A DNA stretch of 64,000 nt from Impatiens glandulifera (taxonomy: Eukaryota > Streptophyta > Magnoliopsida > Ericales > Balsaminaceae). The notes below the pieces were generated by a model. That model saw only the letters and a program-made list of their open reading frames with translations. It was not told where the DNA came from and did no database searches. A program made the translations under genes and the position numbers. Below, piece after piece: positions 1 to 10,817 of this stretch; the first letter of the stretch is position 1; every line of letters starts with the position of its first letter. Where the stretch lies: the NCBI RefSeq assembly GCF_907164915.1, contig NC_061867.1, forward strand, positions 42,268,338-42,332,337, in the 5' to 3' direction.

Positions 1-129
1 TCCGTTCAGCACGATTTGAGACATCCGTCTTAACACGTCTGTCTTTATCACCTTATCAACAAATTTCCCCACCCCAATTTGTGTATACTAAATTAAATTA
101 ATTTAGATCTAAAAGACCCAAAATATTTA

Positions 130-547
130 TAAAGTGAGAAAACTTAGTCTCGGGAAGTGGTTTTGTGAAGATGTCGGTCACTTGTTGATCTATTGGCACA
201 TATTCAAGCTAAATATGTTTCTGAGCAACATGATCCCGGATGAAATGATGTCGGATATCGATATGCTTCGTCCGAGAGTGCAACACCGGATTATATGTGA
301 TCGCGATAATGCTGATGTTGTCGTAGAAGATGTGAGACTCGTCTGCCTGGATGCCAAAGTCTCTCAACTATTGTTGGACCCACAACAGCTGCTTGCGACA
401 AGTTATTATGCTTCTGCTGTAAATGTAGCGGTAGACGTCTACTTCTTGCTAAACCAAGAGATCAGACGATCACTAAGGAATTGACAAGTTCCACTAGTGC
501 TCTTCCGATATATTTTGCAACCTGCATAGTCTGCATCATAATAACTT
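130..547 (-). pseudogene. copia A RNase H domain (broken)
   Basis: The minus-strand translation from 547 downward opens with YYDADYAGC and continues with KSTSGTCQFL and SWFSKK, which is the standard copia RNase H start. It ends near 140 with DIFTKPLP-like residues. Several in-frame stops and at least one frame change interrupt it, so it cannot give an active enzyme. It is the C-terminal part of the copia A polyprotein. The + strand open frame over the same bases is a shadow. Confidence 0.8.
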
Positions 548-761
548 ATTAAATTGAAACTGGAATCCTTCAGATACCACAGTTCTGCATATTGAGTTCC
601 CTTTAAATATTTAAAATACGCTTAGCAGCAATATAATGAGATTGTTTAGGATTTGCATAGAATCTTCCACAAACGCCGACATCAAACAGGATGTTTGGCC
701 AGCTGGCTGTAAGATATAGCAAAGATCCAATGATTCCTCTATAGGTAGTGATGTCAACAAA

Positions 762-1990
762 CTAGCAATCTTCATCCTTATTCAACTTGCTAGATGAGTT
801 CATGGGTGTTGAGGCAGCTGAGCAGTTCTCCATGCCGAATATCTTCAGCAACTCCTTGATGTACTTTGCTTGATTGATGAATATGTCATCTTCAAGTTGT
901 CGAACTTGAAGACTAAGGAAGAACTTCAGCTCACCCATCATGTTCATCTCAAATTTATCCTGCATCAACTTAGAAAAAATTTCACATAATTTGGGGTTAG
1001 TTGACCCAAATATGATATCATCCACATAACTTTGAACAAGAAATATATATGTGAATCTTTAACAAATCTAAGGAGTTTTATTTACTAGGCCAATAATAAA
1101 ATCATGCTCAAACAGAAAATTAGTTAAAGTGTCATACCAAGCTATAGGAACTTGCTTAAGACCATATAAAACTTTATCTAGTTTACAAACATGATTACGC
1201 AAAGAATTATTTTGAAAGTCAAAAGGTTGAGAAACATAAACATCCTCATTCAATAGGACCATTTAGAAATGCACTTTTAACATTAATTTGATAAACTTTA
1301 AAGTTTTTAAAAGTGGCATAAGTTAGGAAGAATCGGATAGCTTCAAGTTTAGCCACATGGGCGAATGACTCCTCAAAGTCAATTCCTTCCTCTTGTCTAT
1401 AGCCTTGAGCTACTAATCTCGCTTTGTTTCTCACAACTAAGTCATCTTCACTTAGCTTATTTCTTAAAAAAATCATTTAGTTCCAATAACCGATTGATCA
1501 TTCGGTCTTGGAATTAAATGCCACACTTTATTTCTTTCAAATTGATTTAATTCCTCTTGCATAGAATTGATCCAACCCGGATCAAACAATGCTTCATCGA
1601 TTTTCTTAGGCTCAATTTGAGAGATAAAAACGGAGTTTGCAAATTCTTCCATTAATTGTTTTCTTGTTCTTAGAGATGCAATAGAATTACCTTTTATTTG
1701 TTCAGGTGGATGATTTCTATTCCATTTAAAGTTCGGACTCAAAGGATCAGACGTCTGATCAACTGGCTCCGCGACATCCGGATTGTTAGCAGCTTGTTGA
1801 CTTATAGTCTGGTTGAATATCAATTGGATCAGCCGTCTGATCAGATGTTCTGTTTCTGTTGACTGGAACTTCATCATCACTATCAGATTGAAGATTTGCG
1901 GCTTCCAACCTGTTAGCAACTTCAATGACTTCGTTAAAATTGTTTTCAACAGATTCATCAAAGACAATATGGGTAGATTCTTCAACAGTT
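762..1990 (-). pseudogene. copia A reverse transcriptase (broken)
   Basis: On the minus strand, successive frames give [16 protein letters not shown] (near 1480), then [19 protein letters not shown] and the aspartate-containing [13 protein letters not shown] region (1246-1440). These are followed by VCKLDKVLYGLKQ (near 1140-1190) and the catalytic YVDD box followed by IIFGSTN (near 1000-1030). The ordered motifs identify a copia reverse transcriptase. Frame changes near 1475, 1250 and 1040 break it into pieces. The YVDD residues themselves are intact, so decay is fairly recent or mild. Confidence 0.88.
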
Positions 1991-2256
1991 AGAGTTTGTT
2001 TATTAAACACTCTATAAGATTTACTAACTGAAGAATAGCTTAACATAATACCAGCATCTGCTTTAGCATCAAAATCAGCATCAAAATCAGTTAAATGATT
2101 TTTCCCATTATTATGAATAAAATACTTACATCCAAATATCCTAAAATATGAAACTTTAGAATTTTACCATAAAACATTTCGTAAGGTGTTTTATTAAAAA
2201 ATTTATTAATCATTGACCTATTTTGAGTTTGTGTTAATGGCTTCTGCCCAAAGTCT

Positions 2257-2998
2257 TTAAGAAACACCAGAATCAGCTAGCATAGATCTCGCTGCTTCTT
2301 TCAGTGTCATGTTCCTCCTTTCAGCAACACCATTTTGCTGTGGAGTTCCAGCACTAAATAACTCGTGTCTAATACCAAATTCCTCAAGGAATGAAGACAG
2401 AGTTCTGTTGGTGAACTTAGTTCCTCTATCACTTCTAATTTTTATGACACTTAAAGATTTTTCATTTTGAAGTCTTCTAAGGATTATAATCAAATTTTCA
2501 GTAGTTTGATCCTTAGAAACCAAAAATATAACCCAAGTAAATCTAGAATAATCATCAATTATTACAAGGGTATATTTCATTCCCCTAAACTGGTGACTGG
2601 GATTGGACCAAACAGATCTATGTGCAATAATTTCAGACACCTATCGGATTGAGTATTCCCTTTGTTTTTAAAAATTGATTTGACATGTTTGCCCATCTGA
2701 CAAGCAGAGCAGACCTTTATCTTTAGAAAACTTCAGTTTAGGTATTCCATAAACTAAATCTTTTGAACAGATGTTATTAATGGTTTTAAAATTAAGATAG
2801 TTTAATCTTTTATGCTATAGCCAATTTTGATCATTCTTGGCTATCATGCATAAAAGGATCAGACGTCTTATTTTTTTAGTTCATTTTATAAGAATTTCAT
2901 ATCCTACTTCCTATCAGCAGGGTAATACCCTGCTGATCCTTAACAATACAAGCATGTTTTTGAAAATATACAGTATAGCCATTGTCACACATTTGACT
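2257..2998 (-). pseudogene. copia A pre-integrase and integrase (broken)
   Basis: Minus-strand 2640-2257 translates to an integrase core with IIDDYSRFTWVIFL, IRSDRGTKF and the downstream GTPQQNGVAERRN stretch that holds the catalytic glutamate. Upstream on the minus strand (2700-2870), broken frames give the pre-integrase zinc finger with CSACQMGKH-like residues. Just before the inserted element come residues CDNGYTVYF. Frame changes and stops separate the parts. The last bases before 2998 are the duplicated target of the nested 2.26 kb element. Confidence 0.85.
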
Positions 2999-5262
2999 AG
3001 GGCTACAAATGAGTCAAGTCGCTTGTGAGCTGCTCGCGAGCCGCTAGACTTGAGCTTGACTTTGATCGAGCCGACTCGTTTAATATTCGAGCCAAATTCA
3101 AGCTCATATAATTCTTGCTCGATGGTTTGTCGAGCTTTTTCGAGCCTAATAATATATAATATATTTATTTATTTATTTAATATAAAAAAAAACTTAAAAT
3201 TTAAAACAATTTTTTTCTTTTCTTTCTCTTTTCAAAGTCCATATAAAAGGCCCATAATCCATATTATTATATTTTATTGTCATAAAACAAAACCTTAATT
3301 TCTAATGTATCAATTCTAAGTGACTCTTTATCTTTTTTTCTTCTTCCGTTTCACTTTTTCTTCTTCTTCCTCCTCTTCCTCTGTCTTCACCATTTCTTCT
3401 TCTTCTTCTTCTTCCGTCTTCACCATTTCTTCTTATTCCGTCTTCATCATTTCTTCTTCTTCCGTCTTCATCATTACTTTCACTCATTCATAATAGGTTA
3501 ATACATTTTTTTTATGTTATCTCTCATCTACATTATTTCTTTCATTCATTCACAAGAAGCCTACATATAAATTAAAATATATTTTTATTTATACTATAGC
3601 TATTACTCATACTTGTAAATAACATTGATTATTTTTTTTATTACGAGAAATTTATGCTTATATAGATAGTTCATAAATCTATATAGAAAAACACTATTAT
3701 ATATATTGATAGTTCATATATTTATATAGAAAAACACTTTTAATATATATTAAGATCTATATAGAAAAACATTATTATATAAATTGATACATAAACAATA
3801 TTATATTAGAGAAATATTTTAACGTTAAAAGGGTTAAAAATAATTTATTTATAAATTTTGGATGACTGAATTCAAACTAAGTAAAATATATTTTTTAATT
3901 GTGTAAAAACTTATTAATTTGTTGTGCTATATAAATGAATTTATTTAAATAAAACAAATTGATCCATCTTATGGACAACTAGCCCAACACAGCCCAATGT
4001 CTTATTTGATTTCTTTTATTTACTTAGTTTAGTTTATTTTTTTTATTTTAACATTTCAAATGCCTTAAATAATTTATAAAAAATTAAAAATAATGAAAAA
4101 TAATGTTTTTTTAACAAAAACAAAATTTTATTTTCCTTATGGTCTGTTTGACTCAATTTTAATTTTTAATTTCTTTTTTGTGTTCATAAGTATATTATAA
4201 TAACTCTAAAATTCTTTAAGTTGATTTATTTATACTTATAAAATCAATTTATGAACTTTTTCAAACATTTCCTCATTTCCTCATGTTCGAAAGCCGCCAA
4301 TGCGCTGCTGAAGCTAATGTGCTAATGGAGACATTAGTTTTAATTAATATAAATAATAAATATAAGGAGAGGGAATTTGAGGGAGGGAATGATGTGGCGC
4401 AATTTGATTATCCAAAAAAATAATATAATTTGATTCACTCTCCATTCCCTCTCTCAAATTCCCTCCTTCTATCTCATTATATTATATATAATATTGAAAG
4501 AGATAAAAAAAAATGTTAATATATTATATATAATAAAAGATAAAAGAAATGTTAGTATATATTGTATATAATATGTTAAAAGAAAAAATGAATTTACAAG
4601 ATTAATAATATATAAATAAATGAATAAATTTTTACTATAAATAAGTTAATAAATTCTTGTTATATTTGTACACAAATAATTTAAATATATATAATAATAT
4701 TTAATTGAAAATGGGTTGAATTTGTTTTTGTTGGTATCTACTCTTAAAGTAAGTTAAAACTTAGTTATTTGTTTTAATATGTATTTTTTATATTAATTAT
4801 TTTTAAGCTTAAACATTTCATATTATTAAACACAGGTATTATACTTGTGTTATGATTAAAGAATGTGTCTTAAAAAATATTAATATATTGAATGTTCAAA
4901 CAATTTATATAATTTTGTACTTTGATTTTAGAATTTTATATTTTAGAATTTTGATTAGTAATGATGATTTGATGCTTTTTGGATTATCATGTTTTTAAAA
5001 TTTTAAATAATTATGATTGTTTCAAATTTTCATTTTAAAATATTATGTCTTAAATGTTGAATATGTATGAAAGTTTGATATTTTCATTTTGAAAATAAAT
5101 TTTGGTTTGAGTTCGAGCTTGAATTCGAGCTCGAGCTTGAGTTTGAGCTTGAGTTCGATCTTGAATTCGATCTTTTCGAGTCGAGTCGAGCTCGACCTTA
5201 AATTTATAAACTTGTTCAAGTTTGAGTTCGAGTCGAGCTCGACTCGGCTCATTTGCAGCCCT
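2999..5262. mobile_element. Mutator-like non-autonomous DNA element inserted in copia A
   Basis: The element is bounded by the direct repeat ACATTTGACT at 2989-2998 and 5263-5272. Its ends are inverted: AGGGCTACAAATGAGTC at the left and, on the opposite strand, AGGGCTGCAAATGAGCC at the right. Removing it rejoins the copia protease and pre-integrase parts (…LINISQM then CDNGYTV). A 10 bp duplication fits Mutator-like elements (9-11 bp) better than hAT (8 bp). Both subterminal zones are rich in GAGCTCGAG-type motifs. The interior has a CTTCTT/CCGTCTTC low-complexity patch (3340-3490) and AT-rich filler, with no transposase. Confidence 0.8.
4364..4469. repeat. short foldback repeat inside the Mutator-like element
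   Basis: GGAGAGGGAATTTGAGGG at 4366-4383 is inverted as CCATTCCCTCTCTCAAATTC and CCCTCC at 4442-4466, giving a stem of about 27 bp with few mismatches around a loop of about 50 bp. It may be a small MITE nested inside the larger element. I could not fix a target duplication. Confidence 0.5.
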
Positions 5263-5510
5263 ACATTTGACTAATATTAATTAAATTATAACACAAATTT
5301 TCTACTAGCAGCACATTATTAATAGTAAGATTATCATGGATAATCTTACCCTTACCCACGGTTTTACCTTTGTTGTTATCACCAAATGTGATCTTAGGTC
5401 ATGTGCATTTAGTTATTTCAGTCAGCAACTGTCTGTTGCCTTTCATATGTCTAGAGCAGCCACTGTCCAGATACCAAACAAAGTCCTCTAGACAACTGAT
5501 CTATTTTACC
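5263..5510 (-). pseudogene. copia A protease (broken by insertion)
   Basis: The minus strand from about 5500 reads VWYLDSGCSRHMKGN. The DSG triad with the CSRHM follow-on is the copia aspartic protease active site. Downstream residues TFGDNNKGKTVGKGKI and VLLVENLCYNLINISQM follow the family pattern, with one in-frame stop. The reading is then cut by the 2.26 kb element and resumes at 2998. Confidence 0.85.
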
Positions 5511-5546
5511 TACAAATATACATATTTATAGTTTTGGTACCCATAT

Positions 5547-7375
5547 TCACTTGGGTTCTTGGTTAATTAGTCCCTTGGGGATCCATATTTGAGTTATATT
5601 TATGGATCTCCCATTTTGAGTTGCCAATAACGCAAATGATTTAGGTTTGGCAGACTTCTTCCTGCCAGTTGTTGATTCCTTAACTTTCGGAGATGAGTTT
5701 TGAGAAGAGTTTCTTAACTTTCTATCAAGTTTTTGCTTGACAAACCGTCTGGTTGCCCTCTTCTTGGGTTTCAGCCAACTTAAAGTTGGCTTTACATATT
5801 TAATCTCATCTTTTAAAGTTAAGTTATCACAGCCATGATCAGTTCCACTATCAGTTAAAAGTCCCTTGACAAAGCTTTTGGGCTTAAGCTCGCTTTTTAC
5901 TGGGTTCAACCTTTTGTTAGACTTATTTGGGTTGCCATTGTCAAATCCTAAACCAGATTTGCATCTAGCATGCCTTAGCTGATTGATTAGTTGTCTAACA
6001 GCATCTCCCAATTTCGTCTAGGAACTAACCACGTAAGTTAACCTCTAGTTTTAGTAGAAAGATTTTTAATAGATTCTTTGAACTTCTCATTCTCATATGA
6101 TAGCTTAGTTAATTTGTTTTCAAAAACTTCTGATTTAGTGTTTTGAGATGAAGAAGTGCTATCTGATTTGTTTTTCAAAGTCAGTTCATTAAAAGAGTTT
6201 GACAGCTTCTTGTACTCAATGACCATGACATTGAGTGCAGTGGTTAAGTCATCTCTTGTGAACTCGTCTGAGGAGAAGTTAAATACATCATCGTCGTTCG
6301 CCATGAAGCACTTAACGCCTTCATCCTCGCTATCACTTGAAGATTTGTCACCTGAGTCACTATCAGCCCACTTGCTCTTGTTTTTGCTTTCCTCAGCCGG
6401 GAGAGCCTTTTGATCTTTATTGTTCTTCTTATCGTGATGCTTCTTGTCATCCTTCTTTGGCTTTCTGCATTATGCATTGAAGTGACCTAGTTTGTCACAG
6501 TTAAAACACTTCAAGTTAGCCTTGTAATCACTCTTATTATTGTTATTATTTGAAGAGTTTGATTTAGAGTGAGTCTTTTTCATGAATTTGCCAAACTTCT
6601 TGACAAAGAGTGACATGGCATCGTTGATGATCTACTCAGCAGACTTTGCAGTAGTTGCGGAAAGTGTCTCTTCAGCAGTCACCAACGCCTTGGTTGTGAC
6701 AGATGAGGATAATTTTTCTTCATTTCGTGAGTTTATTTCAAACTCATAGGCTTTCAGATCAGCGAACATGTCATGCAGCTCATGCTTGTTAAGATCTTTG
6801 GACTCCCTCATCACCATCGTCTTTATATCCCATTCTCTAGGCAAAGCTCTCATAACTTTGATTGCAACCTTTCTATTGTTGTATGTCTTTCCCAGAGTAG
6901 AGAGTTCAATGACAATGTTGCTGAGTCTTTCATCAAACTCAGTCATTGTCTCTCTAGGACGCATCTAAATGCTATCAAACTTCTGTGTGGCAACCATCAC
7001 CTTGTTTTCTATGGTTTGTTCGTTGCCCTTGCAAAGTTGAGTTAGCTTCTCCCAAATTTCTTTGGCAGACAAGCATGACTTTATCTTGTTGAACATATTC
7101 TTGTCCAACATCTTGTAAAGAATGTGTTTGGCCATATTATTGAGGTTGTTTTTCCTCTTTTCTTCAGTAGTCCATTAAGATCGTGGTTTCTCCTTCATCT
7201 CAGGAGCACCATCGGTTGAGGTTGTTGTTGTGCTGACCTTCATAATTTTTATTGGACCATCGATGATGAAATATCACATGTCATCATCTAAAGCTGCCAA
7301 ATGAGCTTTCATTATTATCTTCTAGTCATCATAGTCTTCCTTCAAAAATATAGGGATTTTGCTTTGGATAGACAT
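5547..7375 (-). pseudogene. copia A gag with CCHC knuckle (broken)
   Basis: A minus-strand ATG at 7375-7373 opens MSIQSKIPIFLKEDYDD. Downstream come SCLSAKEIWEKLTQL and MRPRETMTEFDERL with the helical region of a UBN2-type copia gag (7050-6632). A zinc knuckle CFNCDKLGHFNA-stop-C lies near 6470-6520, with spacing CX2CX4HX4C and a stop in the last gap. The C-terminal part (6304-5547) is lysine-rich and includes KSGLGFDNGNPNKSNKR. At least five stops or frame changes are present. Gag would form the particle and bind the element RNA. Confidence 0.85.
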
Positions 7376-7413
7376 GGTTTTGATATCTGCTGATGCTTAA
7401 GAATAGAGAGGTC

Positions 7414-7426
7414 GAATTTGATACCA
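7414..7426 (-). promoter_or_regulatory. copia A primer binding site
   Basis: The minus strand reads TGGTATCAAATTC two bases inside the LTR end. The first eight bases match the plant initiator tRNA-Met 3' end complement (TGGTATCA); the rest has drifted from the usual GAGC continuation. Confidence 0.75.
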
Positions 7427-7428
7427 CT

Positions 7429-8915
7429 TGTTAGGATTTAGTACAACAATAGAAGGAGGGTTGAATATTGTTGAATTAATAAATACTTTCAATTCGATTT
7501 TATTCCTATTAGAGATGAAAATATATTTATATTCTTCACAAATCTTCGCAAACTCTTGAACGGATTCAAGTGCGGAAATGTTTGCTCGATTTGAAGCGGC
7601 AGATAAACGATTGGAAGATGCAGAAAAGAAATAACACAAGGAGTTTTATGGATGTTCGGAGATAAAACTCCTACGTCACCCCCTTCTTCTATTTCTAGAA
7701 GGTTTTTCACTAGAAGGCTTTGATTCATATAGCAACTACACAAACTCAGTTAGACACACAAGACTTAACAGTTGTCTGTTGCTGAACTTCTAGCTAACAC
7801 TCTGTTGAACAGACACAGTTCTGTTCAACTTACAATACTGAAAATACACTCAGGTAGTACAATAATTTTAGAGAGAGTAAATCACAACACTTAGTAATTC
7901 AAAATTCGTATCACAGAAGAGAGAATTCACCGTTGTACTCTAATCATCGTTCATATTGAAGTGTAGCAACGGTCGAATATTTTTCTAGGATACGTGTCAA
8001 CTTTTCGTTAGACGTACATCAGGTCTACGGGAATGTACATAAAAATATATTCGTTGGATCGTGGTGTACCGGATTGTACTACATAATATTAAGTAGAACG
8101 TGGTGTACTAGAATGTACAACACAAGCTAAAGGAATAATCGAGTACGTGGCAGTTAAGCGTATAAAACTAACTTGGAAGACATCTGATAACGAATATTGT
8201 TGTTCTCTATGCTAATGAACCATGTAGATAAGACGGACGGTTCTTTAGATGGCTATTGAAGCAAGGCGTCTACTCACGCTTCTTCAGACTAGAGCGTTTG
8301 ATGAAGTGAGACGTCTGTTTGCGTACTTCTTTAGACCAGAGCGTCTGATGAAGTGAGACATCTGCTCGCGCACTTCTTCATACCAGAGTGTCTATTGAAG
8401 TGAGACATCTCCTCGCGCACTTCTTCAGACTAGAGCGTCTGTTGAAGTGAGACGTCTTCTCGCGCACTTCTTCAGACCAGAGTGTGTGTTGAAGTGAGAC
8501 GTCTTCTCGCGCTTCTTCAAACTAACACGGATGTTGAAGCAAGACGTCTTCTTGTGCTTCTTTAGACTAACAAGTCTGTTGAAGCAAGACTTCTTCTTGC
8601 ACTTCTTCAGACTAACACGTATGTTGAAGCAATACGTCTTCTCACGCTTCTTCATACTAACACGTCTGTTGAAGCAAGACGTTTTCTCATGCTTCTTCAA
8701 ACGAACATGTCTGTTCAAACAAGACATCTTCAAACGTACCTATGCAAAGACAATTTACACAGCATAGTTTTGTTCAGACCATATCATTAAAACTATGTCG
8801 TATTGATTTAAACTTATTCACCTAAGTTCATTTAAATCAATTAAAACATTTTTCTTTAATTAATTATTTCTCTAATAATTAATTTTCTTTTTTCTTTATT
8901 TAACTTAACCTAACA
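7429..8915 (-). repeat. 5' LTR of copia A
   Basis: The LTR begins TGTTAGG on the + strand and ends CCTAACA, a perfect 7 bp terminal inverted repeat with TG…CA ends. It directly abuts the primer binding site. Its length is 1487 bp, long for copia. In element orientation the 5' third (U3) holds a tandem array of about 46 bp units (8251-8735). The second LTR is beyond the left edge of the window, so identity between LTRs cannot be judged here. Confidence 0.82.
8251..8735. repeat. about 46 bp tandem repeats in the copia A U3
   Basis: There are ten or so units of 45-47 bp. Each starts GAAGTGAGACGTCT or GAAGCAAGACGTCT and passes through CTTCTTCAGACTA to end near CGTCTGTT. Units at the right use CTAACACGTCTGTT and units at the left use CCAGAGCGTCTG, so two subtypes exist. 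The palindrome GACGTC, the core of the plant bZIP C-box, is intact in about four units and mutated in others. The array creates the apparent repeat protein open frame at 8425-8733, which is not a gene. Confidence 0.85.
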
Positions 8916-8920
8916 AGTAC

Positions 8921-9220
8921 GATCCCGGTTTTTTTCTGCCATTTGAAAGCGAATAGAATATGGATCTTGAACAATTTCTTCTACAGTTGTGTTAGGGTTT
9001 TGATACTCCACTAGTTGTTCATCGACACTTGAGTCTTGATGAAGTCTTGAATCAGATTCTTTAATAGTTAAATGGTGTACCTTAGAATTAGGGCTTAGAT
9101 CTTCTTTCGATTTGTCTAAAAAGTCGTCGTTATCATAATCAAAAGGATCGTAGATTGATAAATCTTTTGTGGATTGTTTCCCTTGCGCTCTGATAGCATA
9201 ATAAAACTTGAAGAATCAAC
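8921..9220 (-). pseudogene. open frame interrupted by copia A, possible retroelement start
   Basis: A minus-strand frame stays open for about 100 codons from 9220 to the copia LTR, with no ATG near its start. It reads DLSIYDPFDYDNDDFLDKSK and later VEEIVQDPYSIRFQMAEKN, acidic and hydrophilic, with codon use that looks coding. It is cut at 8920 by the copia LTR insertion, so its remainder lies beyond the left edge of the window. Near its beginning the minus strand reads GCTATCAGAGCGC, close to a tRNA-Met primer binding site. That suggests the start of the internal region of another LTR element. I do not recognise the protein. Confidence 0.4.
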
Positions 9221-9471
9221 ATGGATTTGATGAATCAAGATGAAGATAATAGAAATTCTTAAATATTGTTGAGGAAAATGAAGAGGTGATTAACACCAAT
9301 GTTGCCCGATTCTTGTTTAGGCGAAGCTTCAAAATATTATTTTTTATTTGAATAAAGTATTAAACTTATTATACTAACTAATTATCTTTAAACTTTATAA
9401 TTTGTCCAGATTAACCTATAAATTAGTTATAATAAAATTATAAAATAACAAATTATAATACATATCTCAAT

Positions 9472-9976
9472 CAAAACTGTCAAAATCTCGAGTTAACTCT
9501 TAAAATCTTACGATTTTACGATTTTACATTAGTTTAACGATTCTGATTTTAAATAAACTCTTAAATATGTAAACTCTTATGATTTTAAATTTACGATAAT
9601 AAGATTTTACGATTTTACGAGTTTATAAATAATTTTGATTTTACGATTTTATACGATTTTACTTTAAAAGACAAATTTATATTTAAAAATTAAAAATTAA
9701 AGTTATTATTTATTTAAATAAATAATTAATATAATTAATTTTTTTGAAGTATAATTTTTTATAGTGTTATTTACTCATTATTATTTTTTAATTAATTTTA
9801 TATTAAAAGATATAATTTTTTAAAATTGGCTAAGTAAAAAATACTTAATTATATATATATATATATAACTATTATTTTTTCAATTTAAACTATTATGATT
9901 TTTATGTAAAATCTAGATTTTACGAGTTTAAAACTGGATAACGATTCTACGTAAACTCTCGATTTTGATCACCTTA
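9472..9976. mobile_element. MITE-like element with ACGATTTTAC repeats
   Basis: The direct repeat ATCTCAAT occurs at 9464-9471 and 9977-9984 and flanks 505 bp. The ends are imperfect inverted repeats; both contain TCAAAATC followed by GAGTT. The subterminal regions are packed with CGATTTTACGATTTTAC-type motifs in both orientations. An 8 bp duplication fits the hAT superfamily. There is no coding capacity. Confidence 0.5.
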
Positions 9977-9984
9977 ATCTCAAT

Positions 9985-10817
9985 AAAATTAATTAATAAA
10001 TATTTTTATCTGAAAAATATTTCACATCTTTTATGTCAAATAAAAACAAAATTACTTTTACTCTCTATTTTAAAATAGTTTTTAAAACTGATTATATATA
10101 TATATTATATATATATATATATAATATATATATATATATAATGATAGGATTATAATAAAATATTAATTTTCAATTAACTAATTTAAAATATTATAATTTT
10201 TTGGGGGCTATAAAAAATAATCAGCCGTCCAATGTCAGTAAAGTTTTATTCTAGGAATCTATTCATGTAAATAAAATAAAGGGCATGAGTAATAACATTG
10301 TAACAGTTATAATAAAAAATTAGGGAAAAAAAGACTAGGTATATTTGAGCATTTCCGTACACTCGCCAATGTCACTTTCATCTTAATTTAAATGGAATTA
10401 AATTTCAATTTTTATATTGTTTCAAAGTTTTGTAATCATCCCCACACAGCTGTCTAAAATTTATTATAAATTTACATTTGATTCCATTAAAAAAACAACT
10501 TAGTATATTTGAGCATTTCCGTACACTAGTTTATGTCACTTTCATATTCAACTTGAATGAAATTCAGTTTCAATAATACATATGCTTTATAAACAGTATT
10601 CAAACTTATCAATTTTAATCAAAACATGAAATAAAATATGAACATTGAAAGACTTAATTGTATACAAAAATTTAAATTAAAGTTAAAAGATAAAAGATTT
10701 TAGGTTGAATATAATTAAAACTCCTTTATTTTAAGTTATTTGTAGATTTTTATAAAAATGTTTTTCTCTAGTTAGTTATTTTTTTTCAATCATCAAATTA
10801 TCCGTTTCACATATTTG
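9985..10817. other. AT-rich intergenic stretch with one direct repeat
   Basis: No coding frame is supported. It contains a TA-rich dinucleotide tract (about 10094-10140). A diverged direct repeat starts TATTTGAGCATTTCCGTACAC at about 10340 and again at about 10507, both running on through ATGTCACTTTCAT. The repeats may be pieces of a MITE family related to the next element. Confidence 0.5.

Larger units (their letters stand above)
1..8915 (-). mobile_element. Ty1/copia retrotransposon A, decayed, left LTR outside window
   Basis: Read on the minus strand, the order is LTR (8915-7429), primer binding site, gag, CCHC knuckle, protease, pre-integrase and integrase, reverse transcriptase, RNase H. 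Integrase before reverse transcriptase defines Ty1/copia. A purine-rich run on the minus strand near 60-85 could be the polypurine tract, but the 3' LTR is not recognisable inside the window. Many stop codons and frame changes show that it is dead. A 2.26 kb element sits in the protease region (2999-5262). The 5 bases after the LTR (8916-8920, AGTAC) are the expected target duplication, but the partner copy lies outside. Confidence 0.9.

Noticed and set aside
3302..3487. Arg/Gly/Glu-rich minus-strand frame
   Set aside because: It is a CTTCTT/CCGTCTTC simple-sequence region and not a protein gene.
5043..5274. Open frames on both strands rich in Lys/Glu/Leu or Ser/Leu
   Set aside because: They arise from GAGCTTGAG low-complexity sequence at the end of the Mutator-like element.
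8425..8733. Minus-strand open frame with repeated KTSCFN-type units resembling a repeat protein
   Set aside because: It is the translation of the LTR tandem array; both strands give open frames and unit length varies between 45 and 47 bp, so the frame is not maintained by selection.
8921..9220. Endogenous pararetrovirus origin for the acidic open frame
   Set aside because: No movement-protein, coat, protease or reverse transcriptase motif is visible nearby; the only clue, a tRNA-Met primer-like site, is also typical of LTR retrotransposons.
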